NCBI GenBank assembly: GCA_016744295.1
Contig: JADGEQ010000013.1
Coordinates: 1 to 64,000 of the forward strand
DNA from: Desulfobacteraceae bacterium
GTDB lineage: Bacteria; Desulfobacterota; Desulfobacteria; Desulfobacterales; Desulfobacteraceae
Direction: 5' to 3'
DNA: 64,000 nt
Made by a program: the position numbers and the translations under genes. Positions 52,670 to 62,386 of this stretch are shown here, one piece after another. Every line of letters begins with the position of its first letter. Within the stretch, counting starts at the first letter, position 1. Under the pieces are notes generated by a model, which saw only the letters and a list, made by a program, of their open reading frames with translations, made no database searches and had not been told where the DNA came from.

Positions 52670-53120
52670 TTTTCTCTTTTGTGTAAATTTAATAATTAAT
52701 CAACCATTGGTTCGTATATCATTCATTTTTTCAGGATACCAGCTTTCGGTTGTTTTTAATTGTCGCTGAACATTTTTCCCATATATTTCCAAACCGGCTT
52801 ATACCATCCGGTAAAGACAGAAAGATTAATCCCAGACACTGAAAAATTTTCTCCAATGATTCTTAAAACACTGGATAGTCAGAAACTGAAAAATTTTGGA
52901 TGAATGGGTTACAAGATACTTTTTGACCTGGCTTGGAAAAAAGCGTAACTTTATTCGGTGTGAAAAATTATTGTTTTTTAAACCAACCCCCCCTATGAAT
53001 GAAATCTATGGGGGAGGGATCTGAACACGGATATGAAAAAACCAAACAAAAAATTGGAAAAGCCGCCATTGTATTAGTCCGACCACCTTTGTAATCAATA
53101 ATAAACGGGGGAAGATCAAT
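52670..53120. other. Intergenic region with degenerate direct repeat and G/C hairpin
   Basis: CAGACACTGAAAAATTTT (52833-52850) recurs as CAGAAACTGAAAAATTTT (52880-52897). Further right, CCCCCCC (52986-52992) and GGGGGAGGG face each other around a short loop. No riboswitch signature was recognised before the MetE-like gene. ACGGGGGAAGATCAAT is a ribosome site at its start. Confidence 0.45.
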
Positions 53121-54173
53121 ATGAGAATACGAACAACAACCATTGGTGCCTGGCCAAAGCCTAGTGATGTCCCAATTCCAGACTGGTTTCAACAGGAGAG
53201 TACCACAGATGCCAATCCCACAGAGAGTTTGGATTCATGTGAACGATGCTTTGATGATGACATCTCAAACCTGTTGGACAAGGCTACCCAGGAGGTTGTG
53301 ACGGCGCAAGTAAATGTTGGAATTGATATCCCAACCGACGGAGAAATACGCCGTGAAAACTATATTCACAGCCATTGCCGCCATATGGAGGGAATCAATT
53401 TTGATCGTTTGACGAAAAAAGCCATGAGATCGGGTGCCTGGGAAGTCTTTGTTCCGACAATAACCCATCTCATCAGACCTGGAAAACCTTTTTTGGTTCG
53501 GGAATGGCAGGTGGCTCAGGCTGTTACCAACCGTCCCGTAAAAATGACATTACCCGGGCCCATGACGATCATGGACTCTGTTGCAGACGAGTTCTATGGG
53601 GATGAACGTAAATTGGCTCGTGCTTTGGCCCAAGCGTTGAATTTTGAGATCATAAGACTTGCCAAGGCGGGGTGTCGATGGATACAAGTGGATGAGCCTG
53701 TGTTTGCAAGATATCCGGAATCCGCACTCTCTTTTGGTATTGAAAATCTGGAGCGTTGTTTCACCGGTGTAAACCGGGAAGTTACCAGATGTACTCATAT
53801 TTGTTGTGGCTATCCTGATAAGGTGGATAGTACGGGTTATGTCAAAGCGCCACCCAGTGCATATTCCCTTCTGGCTCCTGCCTTGGATAAGGCTGCTATT
53901 GACGCCGTTTCCATTGAAGATGCCCACAGGCCCAATGATCTGTCCCTTCTTGGGTTATTTGAGAATACCATTGTGATCCTGGGGGTTCTTGGAATTGCCC
54001 GGACACGGATTGAATCCATTGAAGAAATTGAATTACGTTTGCGAGACGCCATGGGGCATATTGAAAAAGATCGTCTTATTGCGGCCCCTGATTGTGGCCT
54101 GGGAATGTTAAGTCGGGAAACGGTGCTGGCCAAACTTAAGAATTTAAGACAGGCCGTTGAAAGGATTGGATGA
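53121..54173 (+). CDS. Cobalamin-independent methionine synthase C-terminal-domain (core MetE-like) protein
   Basis: 350 residues, only the C-terminal barrel of MetE. MRIRTTTIGAWPKPSDVP, VKMTLPGPMTIMDSVAD, KAGCRWIQVDEPVFAR, CTHICCGYPDKVDSTGY (zinc Cys/His) and VSIEDAHRPNDLSLLGLF match. It transfers a methyl group, likely from a corrinoid protein or another donor rather than polyglutamyl folate. No RNA switch seen. Confidence 0.87.
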   Translation: MRIRTTTIGAWPKPSDVPIPDWFQQESTTDANPTESLDSCERCFDDDISNLLDKATQEVVTAQVNVGIDIPTDGEIRRENYIHSHCRHMEGINFDRLTKKAMRSGAWEVFVPTITHLIRPGKPFLVREWQVAQAVTNRPVKMTLPGPMTIMDSVADEFYGDERKLARALAQALNFEIIRLAKAGCRWIQVDEPVFARYPESALSFGIENLERCFTGVNREVTRCTHICCGYPDKVDSTGYVKAPPSAYSLLAPALDKAAIDAVSIEDAHRPNDLSLLGLFENTIVILGVLGIARTRIESIEEIELRLRDAMGHIEKDRLIAAPDCGLGMLSRETVLAKLKNLRQAVERIG

Positions 54174-54213
54174 TAACGGCCGAAGGTGCAAATTTCGGCC
54201 TCGCAATAAATTC

Positions 54214-54585
54214 TTATTGGGCTTGTCCCACCTCTCCCAGACCAATGGGGCCAAGGGCAATATCTCACAGGTCTGGGCCAATATCTTCTTTTTTGTGGCG
54301 AAACATCCGGCCTATTTCCAGTATATAGAGCAGTTTTCCAACTCCCCTTACAGTGAACTGGTGAACAAGGAAGAGGTTGAGGCCTATTTTGAACCGGTGA
54401 TCCGGGTCATCCTGACGGGCATTGAACTAAAGATAATAAAGGATGTTCATTTTGATATTCTCTCCGCCTTTATTTTCTTTCCCATCATGGCCCTGGCCAA
54501 TCCCCGGCATTGCAAGAACTTTGAATTGAGTCAGGAAAATATGGAAACGGCCTTTAACCTGTCCTGGGATGCTATCCGTCGATAA
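54214..54585 (+). pseudogene. C-terminal fragment of a TetR-family regulator
   Basis: The frame encodes KGNISQVWANIFFFVAKHPA and FQYIEQFSNSPY then VIRVILTGIELKIIKDVHF, the ligand-binding half of a YcdC-like TetR, but no helix-turn-helix precedes it; instead the frame merges with the 3' end of the MetE-like gene. The N-terminal half has been lost. Confidence 0.6.
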
Positions 54586-54623
54586 TTACCGAAAACAATT
54601 ACTAAATTTTGCACTATTATTAA

Positions 54624-55708
54624 ATGAATATTCACTTTAAAAAATTTTTCTTATTCAGTTTGATCTTAACAGGAGCCATCATGACCACCACAGCCCATGC
54701 CCTGGACACCCTGCCCATGCCAGGCCACAAGGACAATAAATTTTACACCGATGTCAATCCCCTGACCATGTCTCTTGGTGAGACCCTGTCCACCAGTGTA
54801 AAATTCCTCTTTGCCCGAAAAAACCGGACGCCCAAGGTCAGGTTGCCGATTCAGCAGGCCGATCTTAGGCCTTTCAGCCGCCGGGGAAAAGGTGAGTTTA
54901 ACAGTACCTGGCTGGGGCATTCCTCACTGATGATCAATATGGACGGGTTCAGGATTCTTCTGGATCCGGTGTTTGAGCAAAAGGTATCCATTGTGGGGCC
55001 CAAACGCTTTAACGGCCAGGTCCCTTTGGATATAAGCGATCTTCCTGAGGTTGATCTGGTGATCATTTCCCATGACCACTACGATCATTTGAATAAATTC
55101 ACCCTAGGGGCGATACGGGATAAGGTAGGTCTCTTTATGGTGCCCCTTGGCGTGGATGCCCATTTGAAATCCTGGGAGGTTCCTGAAGAAAAAATCATTG
55201 CCATGAACTGGTGGGATTCCCATGAGACTGCCAAAGGGCTGAAAGTAACTGCCTGCCCGTCCCAGCATTTTTCAGGCCGGGGTCTGATGGACAGGAATAA
55301 AACCCTTTGGGCCTCCTGGGTAATTGAATCCCCGACCTATAAGATTTTCTTCTCAGGCGACTCCGGATATTTCAGCGGCTTTGCCACCATCGGTAAAAAT
55401 TTGGGCCCCTTTGACATGACCTTTATGGAATGCGGAGCCTATGATCCCTCATGGCACGGGGTGCACATGTATCCCGAAGAAACGGTAAAGGCCCATCAGG
55501 ATCTCAGGGCGGAATTCTTCATCCCATTCACTGGGGAACCTTTAACCTGGCCCTCCACCCCTGGTACGATCCCATGACGCGGCTGAAAACAGCGGCGAAT
55601 GCATCCGGCGTGACCATTGCCACCCCCATGCCAGGCCAGACCGTTGATTTTAATACCCTGGGATCCCCCTGGTGGGAAGCCCCCATGCGTGAAACCATAT
55701 CGAAATAA
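54624..55708 (+). pseudogene. Frameshifted MBL-fold (NAPE-PLD/UlaG-like) lipoprotein-type hydrolase
   Basis: The signal peptide (MNIHFKKFFLFSLILTGAIM ending THA) and metal motif IISHDHYDHLN, plus FSGDSGYF, identify the family. The frame continues to 55577 only as PFTGEPLTW, but the proper family C-terminus IHWGTFNLALHPW, ending MRETISK, is in the next frame up to 55708. One C appears to be missing near 55523-55525 (ATCCCATTC). A sequencing error is possible; otherwise the gene is broken. Confidence 0.75.
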
Positions 55709-55849
55709 TAAGGAAATACTGCGAACAAATGTAAGTTAGCTTTACTGTCAGCGTTGTGGCCCGGTCCAACTTCTGGGCTTTGGTGAGGTTTGAATCTGAA
55801 CGTCAGCTGGTGGCGGTATGCAGGGTTCTTGCAACCGATACCCGTTTGA
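55709..55849. other. Possible GNAT remnant
   Basis: In one forward frame the 140 bases read SNFWALVRFESERQLVAVCR followed by VLATD, which faintly resembles the beta4 region of GNAT acetyltransferases. It is too short to call. Confidence 0.2.
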
Positions 55850-56074
55850 TTAATTCAGCCCCATTCCAATTACAAGACCCACAGCAATTCCAAGGCCGAT
55901 AAATATTGACCCTACAACAATTCCAACGGCAATGTTGTTGTCTGACAACTGTTTTGATGTATCAAAGGGTGTCAGTTTATCAAATAGTTTAAACCCCAAA
56001 AGCATAAATACAAGTGTAAGGATCACACCGAAAATTGCATATAAAAAATTTGCCATTATGATTCCGGCTTCCAT
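55850..56074 (-). CDS. DUF350 membrane protein
   Basis: 74 residues with two helices (FLYAIFGVILTLVFMLLGFK and IAVGIVVGSIFIGLGIAV) separated by a charged loop that contains Asp-Asn-Asn. DUF350 proteins are small inner-membrane proteins of unknown role. The start shares a base with the stop of the lytic transglycosylase (TAATG), and GGAG precedes it. Confidence 0.85.
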   Translation of the reverse strand: MEAGIIMANFLYAIFGVILTLVFMLLGFKLFDKLTPFDTSKQLSDNNIAVGIVVGSIFIGLGIAVGLVIGMGLN

Positions 56075-56661
56075 TATTTTAACACTCCTTTTACCTTATT
56101 TATTTTATCCACATATCCAATTGTTTCTTTACTGTGTTTGCCCGTTACATCCATTAGATTTTTTTTGATGGATGACCATATATTGGGATCCAACCCTTTG
56201 CTTTTTGCAATCTTTTGGGCTTTAAGAATATTGCCTTTACCTGCATTATATGACCCAAACATAAATGCAAGCCTGTCCATGAAAGGCCTTTTTTCCTTCC
56301 ATAGCTTCCAGATATTCCGATCATAATAAATACCCGCTGCAATATTCCATTTTGGCTGTAAGGTGCTCCCTTTTATTGAAGGGTGTTTATACTTAATCTC
56401 TTCAAACGTTTTTGGCATTATCTGCATAATGCCTTTTGCACCTACATGAGATTTTGCATCAGAATTCAGATTGGATTCTGCAATGGCTTGTGATTTAAAG
56501 TATCTCCAGTCAAAGCCTGGTCCAAAACTATGTTTACTATATTTTTTAAAATACGAATCATATTTGGTGACGCTATTGTAACGTTCGTACCCAAATGAAG
56601 GTATTGGGCAAGATAAAAGTAATATCAAAAATATGGGTATATATTTCAAAGAATGCTGCAT
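56074..56661 (-). CDS. Lytic transglycosylase (SLT domain)
   Basis: 195 residues from ATG 56661, which overlaps the preceding stop (TGATG); starts further up would lose the clear signal peptide (MQHSLKYIPIFLILLLSCPI ending SFG). The catalytic Glu lies in AIAESNLN and the GAKGIMQIMP motif with later SYNAGKG are canonical. It cleaves peptidoglycan in the periplasm. Next gene is the DUF350 protein. Confidence 0.85.
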   Translation of the reverse strand: MQHSLKYIPIFLILLLSCPIPSFGYERYNSVTKYDSYFKKYSKHSFGPGFDWRYFKSQAIAESNLNSDAKSHVGAKGIMQIMPKTFEEIKYKHPSIKGSTLQPKWNIAAGIYYDRNIWKLWKEKRPFMDRLAFMFGSYNAGKGNILKAQKIAKSKGLDPNIWSSIKKNLMDVTGKHSKETIGYVDKINKVKGVLK

Positions 56662-56867
56662 CAAAAAAGAATACCACATAAACAGCAGCATGAACAGCTA
56701 TGCAAATGATCAATATCTCTGATTGCTTCTGAGTCACTGCCATTTTTCAGGGATTGAATAATCTCCTTACAACCTTTAATATGCCGCGGTGTCGGATTGT
56801 CACATGGATTTTGAGAAACCGGTGACCTTGATTTAAGTATAAGAAAATTGCACTCGTACAAATCCAT
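56661..56867 (-). CDS. Small Cys-rich hypothetical protein
   Basis: 68 residues, with CDNPTPRHIKGC and a CSCCC cluster near the C-terminus. It overlaps the zinc-ribbon gene by 35 bases and its stop overlaps the transglycosylase start, a coupled arrangement that supports translation. No ribosome site of its own. Function unknown. Confidence 0.4.
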   Translation of the reverse strand: MDLYECNFLILKSRSPVSQNPCDNPTPRHIKGCKEIIQSLKNGSDSEAIRDIDHLHSCSCCCLCGILF

Positions 56868-57063
56868 TGCAATTGGGGCATGTCATCTTCAGGCTTGAAA
56901 CATTTCCCTTGAAGAGCAGTTTACCACAGGTGGGGCAACGGTATATCGTAAGTCTTTTACCCCTAGTCATAGAATCGTTATTCATATTATTCCAGCACTG
57001 ATAGCAGATACCTTTATAAAGATCCAAAAATTCTTTGTTGCATTTTTGGCAAATAGTTACCAT
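56833..57063 (-). CDS. Double zinc-ribbon small protein (Com-like)
   Basis: 76 residues with two zinc knuckles, CQKCNKEFLDLYKGICYQC and CPTCGKLLFKGN...CPNC. Similar to Mu Com or other small nucleic-acid-binding ribbons. It starts the transglycosylase/DUF350 operon. AAAGGTGATGC precedes the ATG. Confidence 0.75.
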   Translation of the reverse strand: MVTICQKCNKEFLDLYKGICYQCWNNMNNDSMTRGKRLTIYRCPTCGKLLFKGNVSSLKMTCPNCNGFVRVQFSYT

Positions 57064-57115
57064 GCATCACCTTTAAAGGATTTATTGTTCCGATCACTGA
57101 AAGGTGCCAATGGGT

Positions 57116-57298
57116 TTAATATGATTGACTGGCATGTTCATCAACGGAACCTTCAAGCATATACTTGAGATATTTCCTTTCCGCTTTTAAAAAATCCTTG
57201 AATGAATAGTAATTGATATTTTCGTCAATTTCGAATTTATTTCTGTACTGTTGTATTAGTAATTCCATTCCGATATTTCTACTTTTATGGTATTCCAT
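57116..57298 (-). CDS. Small hypothetical protein
   Basis: 60 residues from ATG 57298 with GAAAGGGGGTTGCAT upstream. Charged, helical (YSFKDFLKAERKYLKYMLEG). No family recognised. An 18-codon longer start has no ribosome site. Confidence 0.5.
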   Translation of the reverse strand: MEYHKSRNIGMELLIQQYRNKFEIDENINYYSFKDFLKAERKYLKYMLEGSVDEHASQSY

Positions 57299-57538
57299 AT
57301 GCAACCCCCTTTCTTTGATTCGGATTAGGATGACATAACAATGAAATAGCAAAAGGCATGCCTGAGAGGGCAGTGTCCCTGTAGACGCTTTATTATCAAT
57401 CGTTTTGTAGAAGCAATCAGAAGTTGGCGCTAACAGTTTGGTTGTATAAAAGGTTACAAAGTATTCATAAATTTATGTACTTTAATACCCAAATAGATCA
57501 GTTTTCAATTACAATAAATCTATAAAGGTAATTCCCAT

Positions 57539-57697
57539 ATGCTTTTTCCAAGAGAAGTTGATTTGCCTAAAAAATCACGATTGTCATTCCTTCGTTACCA
57601 TTATCAGGAGTCAAGTGCATTGCCCGGTAAGATTATTCTGGCAAAATTGCTTAGAATTAACCATATCTCCATTAAGTTTATCAAACGGAGGGGATAA
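57539..57697 (+). CDS. Possible small basic protein
   Basis: 52 codons (LFPREVDLPKKSRLSFLRYH...IKFIKRRG) with AAAGG 12 bases before the ATG. Composition is protein-like and basic, but no family is seen. It lies in the 760-base gap between 57299 and 58118, which otherwise shows only AT-rich sequence and the cold-shock leader. Confidence 0.3.
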   Translation: MLFPREVDLPKKSRLSFLRYHYQESSALPGKIILAKLLRINHISIKFIKRRG

Positions 57698-58118
57698 TGG
57701 GTTTGGATTAACCGGATTGTAGCTAAAGGAATTTACAGTTATTGAGTCAATTGGAATCATCATCAGAAAATGAAAAACAGACTAAAATATTGGTTTCCTC
57801 GTCTGATAATAATTGGTTTTGCGGTCCCTATACCATTTTCCACCCCAGAATTCATAGCAAGATAAGTTTTGTTCCATACGCTTAATTGGAGTTTATTATT
57901 CTTTTTTAGAATATTTCAACGTTTGATGACAATTTGACTGTCAAAATAATAATTAATACTTGACTTCTAATCTACATTCGTTTAGCCTGATTAAATTGTG
58001 CTATATTGTATTAGCGCATAGGTTTTCCTTCCAAGGTGTATATTCCGATAATAAAAGCGGGGTTACCACTCAATGCTAGAAACTTGTATTTTTTTATTTT
58101 TTTTAGGAGATTGCCAAC

Positions 58119-58322
58119 ATGGCGAACGGTATCGTAAAATGGTTTAACGACTCAAAAGGTTTTGGATTTATTGAACAACAAGACGGTGGAAAAGATGTGT
58201 TTGTACATCATTCAGGCATTAATACCACTGGTTTTAAATCCCTCAATGAAGGGGACAGTGTTACATTCGACATTGAAGAAGGCCAGAAAGGTCCTGCCGC
58301 AGCAAATGTAACCGTGGTTTAG
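58119..58322 (+). CDS. Cold-shock-family protein
   Basis: 67 residues with RNP1 KGFGFIEQ and RNP2 DVFVHHSG, and [13 protein letters not shown] at the start, the standard CspA fold for single-stranded nucleic acids. TTTTTAGGAGATTGCCAAC precedes the ATG. A long T-rich leader (58080-58105) may be a cold-box-like element. Confidence 0.95.
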   Translation: MANGIVKWFNDSKGFGFIEQQDGGKDVFVHHSGINTTGFKSLNEGDSVTFDIEEGQKGPAAANVTVV

Positions 58323-58367
58323 TAAACCGTTTTATTTGCAGCAAAAAAAGTCATCTATATGGCTTGA

Positions 58368-58415
58368 AAAAAAAAGACTCTGAACAGGATATCGTTTGGG
58401 GTCTTTTTGTTTTTA
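58368..58415 (+). terminator. Intrinsic terminator after the cold-shock gene
   Basis: AAAAAGAC and GTCTTTTT (perfect eight-base stem) with a 25-base loop, followed by TGTTTTT. The rest of the 58323-58702 gap shows no convincing gene; a 24-codon MTEEDKWWQN frame at 58562-58636 is the only notable one. Confidence 0.65.
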
Positions 58416-58702
58416 CGAAACCATTCGTTCCCGAATCCATGCGCCATTCACGGCAAAAGAATGGGTCTCTATCCTTCCCAATATGCCATCCTCCTTCTTT
58501 CAATTTGAACAAAAGAAAAATCTCAGGACTCCTGAAAAGTCAAAAGCGTGAATACAAAATATATGACAGAAGAAGACAAATGGTGGCAAAATAAAAAATA
58601 TCTTTTTCTTTGGGCAATACCCACCAGAAGGCAATAAAAAAAGAGGTTTTATTTACCCTTACTGAAAAAACTGAATTATGGGTGATGCCTTAATTCAGGA
58701 TA

Positions 58703-59084
58703 GTGAACAATGGATATTCAAAAATTTATATTCAGCAAGGCCAGAAATATCTAAGAATTATCCATCAAACACAAGAATATCCATGGCAATACCTGTTTTT
58801 CAGCGGGCTGACGGTTGCTGGAATTATAGGCACCTATTTACTATCCAAAAAGGCTAGTCGGTGCGTTAACTCTTTTAATCTTTTGTATTCTAAACATTCA
58901 AGGCGATTTCGTTCTTATGCCAGGCCTGAACATCTTTTTAAGCGTGAGCCATGGATTATTGGTAGGTGTTGGCGGCTGTATTGTCTCTGGTGCAATCCCT
59001 TTGAATTGCTTGGGGGATAAGAGAGAACATGACCAAACCATTAACAATTCTTTGAAACCTGACTGTTCAAGTGGTGAGCTTTAG
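58703..59084 (+). pseudogene. Frameshifted small membrane protein
   Basis: From a GTG at 58703 the frame reads PWQYLFFSGLTVAGIIGTYL, ending its sensible part in LSKK near 58850. The natural continuation LVGALTLLIFCILNIQGDFV, then LMPGLNIFLSVSHGL, is in the next frame to 59084, joined at an A-run (58847-58853). A one-base indel therefore splits a roughly 125-residue membrane protein with three or four helices. No family named. Confidence 0.55.
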
Positions 59085-59099
59085 TGGTATAAAGCATTC

Positions 59100-59516
59100 C
59101 TATGCATGCCTTTGAAAAAGACAGGACAGAAAAAAATATTGTTGGGGCTTCAAAAAATTAAAATATTCCTCTTGACCTTGATCTTTCGAACCTTTATTGT
59201 ATCGGACGTTCGTGCATTCGTTGTTACTGAAGTTGATTTTCTTTCTGTTGCTTGAGCTGTTAATCCTGGTGTCCTGACTGTTGTTGATTTTGATCCTGAT
59301 GTTCTGAATGATGCTGACAAATTTGGGCTGGGTAGCTTGTAGTTGCCCGGCCCTTTCTTTATAGTGGGGTTTTGAGCAAACTCTTTCCAGCTTGCTGATA
59401 CTGTTTTGATTTCTCAAGCTGTCTTTTGTATCAAAGCGTTTTATAAAATTTGATCGATTGAATATTCTAGGAAGTTTTTTGGTATGTTTTCTTTTGGGGA
59501 TTTTTATTTCCACCAA
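59100..59516 (-). other. Long Asn/Ser-rich open frame, doubtful gene
   Basis: 138 codons from TTG, low-complexity (INNSQDTRINSSSN) with no ribosome site. Probably a chance frame within AT-rich, repetitive sequence; kept because it fills an otherwise empty stretch between 59085 and 59623. Confidence 0.2.
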
Positions 59517-59623
59517 AATTTTATTTTTTCTATATTTAAATCTTGCCCCTATGGTAAAATTGATTTCATCTATTTTTCTGTTTTAACTTGGTATTTATTT
59601 TTACATGACAGGAAGAGAAAGGT

Positions 59624-60436
59624 ATGCATATAAACATAATTAAAGTTTTTATTTTTGTGATGATGCTCTCATCACCGGTAACCGGTACTGAATTGTTAAT
59701 AAATACCTTGGAGGAGCCTCCAGGTAGCTTTACTAAGAATTCGGGGGAGCTCACTGGTATTTCTGTCGACGTTGTAAAAGAAATCCAGAAAAGACTTGGC
59801 AATACGGACTCCATAAAAGTATTGCCGTGGGCCAGAACCTACCAGAATGTTTTAAAACATCCAAACGTAGTGGCGTTTACTGCCACAAGAACCAAAGAAC
59901 GTGAAAATAAATTTCATTGGATTACCAAAATAACAAGAAGCCGATACGCTTTTTTCATCCGGACTGGAGATCAAATATCGATTACGAAGATAGATGATGC
60001 GAAAAAATTAGAAGCTGTTGGCGTGATGAGAAGCTCTGTGTGGGAACAGCATTTAAAATCAAAGGGATTCACCAATCTTGACATGGTTGCAACCCATGAA
60101 CTCAACGTAAAAAAATTACTGGCAAAACGGATTCCAGCTATATATTTTGCTTCTGCCGCTCTCTTAAAAGTCTGCAGTGATAATGGACTAGACTATAGCA
60201 AAATATATCCCATCGCTAGTACCCGGACCGTGGAGGCATATCTTATCATGTCAAAAAATGGAACTTCAATGAAGCAAGTAAATCAATGGACTCAGGCTGC
60301 ACAGGAAATGAAAAAAGACGGCACCTTTGAAAGCATTGCAAAGAAATGGGTGGAGCTCCTGAAACATAGCAGTTTTGAAAGTCACTATTTAGAAGGGGCT
60401 CTAAACTTATGGCAAAAGAAACTGAATAGTCAGTAA
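59624..60436 (+). CDS. Periplasmic solute-binding protein (SBP_bac_3-like)
   Basis: 270 residues. Signal peptide (MHINIIKVFIFVMMLSSPVT). GELTGISVDVVKEIQKRLGN and LPWARTYQNVL are the two domains' typical starts, followed by AFTATRTKERENKFHWI and VGVMRSSVWEQHLKSKG. Amino-acid-like ligand. No transporter genes are adjacent, so it may work with a distant transporter or as a sensor. GAAGAGAAAGGT precedes the ATG. Confidence 0.85.
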   Translation: MHINIIKVFIFVMMLSSPVTGTELLINTLEEPPGSFTKNSGELTGISVDVVKEIQKRLGNTDSIKVLPWARTYQNVLKHPNVVAFTATRTKERENKFHWITKITRSRYAFFIRTGDQISITKIDDAKKLEAVGVMRSSVWEQHLKSKGFTNLDMVATHELNVKKLLAKRIPAIYFASAALLKVCSDNGLDYSKIYPIASTRTVEAYLIMSKNGTSMKQVNQWTQAAQEMKKDGTFESIAKKWVELLKHSSFESHYLEGALNLWQKKLNSQ

Positions 60437-60702
60437 GCACCAGCAGTTTTTTTGAAAAGCATAATTACTTTGAAACTTTCCGGCTGGTCAGAATAGAATC
60501 TCAAAAATGGATTGATTCGTTTGATGATAAAGAATTTTCTGGCAGAATTTTTCAGATTCAAGTCTCCAATAAAGAATACCCCGATGATTTGAAAATGGAA
60601 AAACCTTGGATATCCGAATGTGCGCAAAACCCTATTGCTTTAAACTGGATTCCTGGTGTCATATGCTCTATAAGGGGATATTATGAAACACGCCCATATT
60701 GA
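60430..60702 (+). pseudogene. Start-less coding remnant
   Basis: Ninety open codons without ATG or GTG, ending at 60702, which read protein-like (FFEKHNYFETFRLVRIESQK, then KWIDSFDD..., NPIALNWIPGVICSIRG). It is probably the last third of a lost gene between the binding protein and the EamA transporter. Confidence 0.35.
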
Positions 60703-61564
60703 TCTTAAGGGAGTAGCCCTGCTCACAATTCTTTGCGCCTCCTGGGGGGTGAACCAGGTGGCCATCAAGGTGGGGATCGTCGGAGTGCCGCCGGTGCTCC
60801 AGGCTGGAATCCGTTCCACGGGCTCTGCCTTGCTCGTTCTGCTCTGGATGGTACTCCGGGGACGGCCTGTGCTGAAAAGGGATGGTACCATCTGGTGGGG
60901 TCTCCTGGTTGGCATCTTGTTTTCGATCGAATTTATCCTCATCTACTGGGGTCTTGAATTTACCAACGCCTCCAGATCCGTGATCTTTCTGAACACCTCT
61001 CCGTTTGTGGTGGCCCTGGGAGCCCAACTTTTTGTAAAGACGGAAAACCTGAGCCGGGTTCAAATTCTGGGGATGATCATCGCTTTTGGTGGCATCATTG
61101 TAGCCTTTAATGAATCTTTGAATCTGCCAACCCGGGAAATGCTGGTCGGGGACTGTATGCTCCTGGGGGCGGCGGTGTTCTGGGGATCGGTCACTGTGGT
61201 CATTAAAGCCAGCCCCTTGACCCACATTTCCCCCAGCAAGACCCTGCTTTACCAGCTGGGGGTCTCGGCACCTATTTTGTTCCTGGCTTCGGTGGCCCTG
61301 GGCGAAGGAGGTATCCGGGACTTGAGCCCTGTGGTCATGGCCAGCCTTATCTACCAGGTCGTCTGGGTTGCTTTTATCACTTATGTTGTCTGGTTCTGGC
61401 TCATCCGGAAATACCCGGTGTCCCGCATTGCGCCGTTTACATTTCTCACCCCCTTGTTCGGGGTAATGGCCGGAGCATCTCTTTTAGGAGAGCCTGTAAC
61501 CTTTCTTTTAATCTGCGCCCTGGTTCTGGTGGGAATCGGTATTTACCTGGTGAACCGGAAATAG
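60683..61564 (+). CDS. EamA/DMT-family transporter
   Basis: 293 residues, ten predicted helices arranged as two EamA repeats (ILCASWGVNQVAIKVGIVGV in the first; GLEFTNASRSVIFLNTSPF; later FWGSVTVVIKASPL and VSRIAPFTFLTPLFGVMAGA). Probably exports metabolites or amino acids. TAAGGGGATATT precedes the ATG. GC content is higher than the neighbouring AT-rich genes, suggesting transfer. Confidence 0.92.
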   Translation: MKHAHIDLKGVALLTILCASWGVNQVAIKVGIVGVPPVLQAGIRSTGSALLVLLWMVLRGRPVLKRDGTIWWGLLVGILFSIEFILIYWGLEFTNASRSVIFLNTSPFVVALGAQLFVKTENLSRVQILGMIIAFGGIIVAFNESLNLPTREMLVGDCMLLGAAVFWGSVTVVIKASPLTHISPSKTLLYQLGVSAPILFLASVALGEGGIRDLSPVVMASLIYQVVWVAFITYVVWFWLIRKYPVSRIAPFTFLTPLFGVMAGASLLGEPVTFLLICALVLVGIGIYLVNRK

Positions 61565-61817
61565 AGATGATTTAAGGACACACCGAAGTCATATCCCCTG
61601 ACGGGCAGGTTGTCATTTTTACAAACATCAATGGTAATTGACTTTTTTCCCGCTTTTTTCTTGATGCAAAATGAACCGGAATTTATCGTTTTCGATGGTA
61701 ATATTTTTCGCAATTTGAAATTAGAACATTGCCGAAAATATCCACAATCAATAAAACATGCGGAAGAAATAGGCTGTAAAGGTTTTTAATAATAGAATCT
61801 ATTTACTGTAATTTAGA

Positions 61818-62285
61818 ATGAAATATAAAATAATAAACGTCCCAAAAATTAATGTGTGTTATTTTGAAACTCAATTAACGACTTCTCATCGAAATAATTT
61901 TTCTATTATTTCTGGTCATTGGAAAAAGTTCAACAGGCTCATCAGGATAAACGGAATTAAGTTCGATGCTCAGTGGGAAAAATTTGGGATAACCATAAAA
62001 ACTGAAAATCAATACTTTTATCGATGCGCATTTTACTCAGAGGACCGCATTCCTCAATTTGAACATGCAGATATTCCTGCTGGAAGTTATGCAAAATTTA
62101 TTCATACGGGTCCATTATATTCACTACACAAGACAATTAATCAAATTTACAAAACAATAATTCCAAATTCTCCACTTGATATCGACCTCAATAGATCGGT
62201 AATTCACTACGAAAGATATGATTCAAGGTTCAACTGGAATGATCAAAATTCAATTAACGAAATTTATATCCCACTTCAGAATTAA
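61818..62285 (+). CDS. GyrI-like/AraC effector-binding-domain protein
   Basis: 155 residues. DIPAGSYAKFIHTGPLYSLH followed by a helix (KTINQIYKTIIP) and HYERYDSRFN are the repeated strand-helix features of GyrI-like domains. It has no DNA-binding domain, so it is a stand-alone small-molecule binder or gyrase-inhibitor-like protein. The 61565-61817 gap upstream shows no gene. Confidence 0.8.
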   Translation: MKYKIINVPKINVCYFETQLTTSHRNNFSIISGHWKKFNRLIRINGIKFDAQWEKFGITIKTENQYFYRCAFYSEDRIPQFEHADIPAGSYAKFIHTGPLYSLHKTINQIYKTIIPNSPLDIDLNRSVIHYERYDSRFNWNDQNSINEIYIPLQN

Positions 62286-62386
62286 CATTTACCCCATGAT
62301 CGGATAATGAGATATTCCTTATGAAACTGATAGTTTCTGTAAGAGAATTTTCTTTGTGTCATCTTTTTTTTGAACCTGAAGAAATA

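Noticed and set aside
52670-53120. SAM or cobalamin riboswitch before the MetE-like gene
   Set aside because: No aptamer core was found; only short repeats and a G/C stem.
58364-58594. 76-codon forward frame after the cold-shock gene
   Set aside because: It runs through the terminator hairpin and has an odd composition without a ribosome site.
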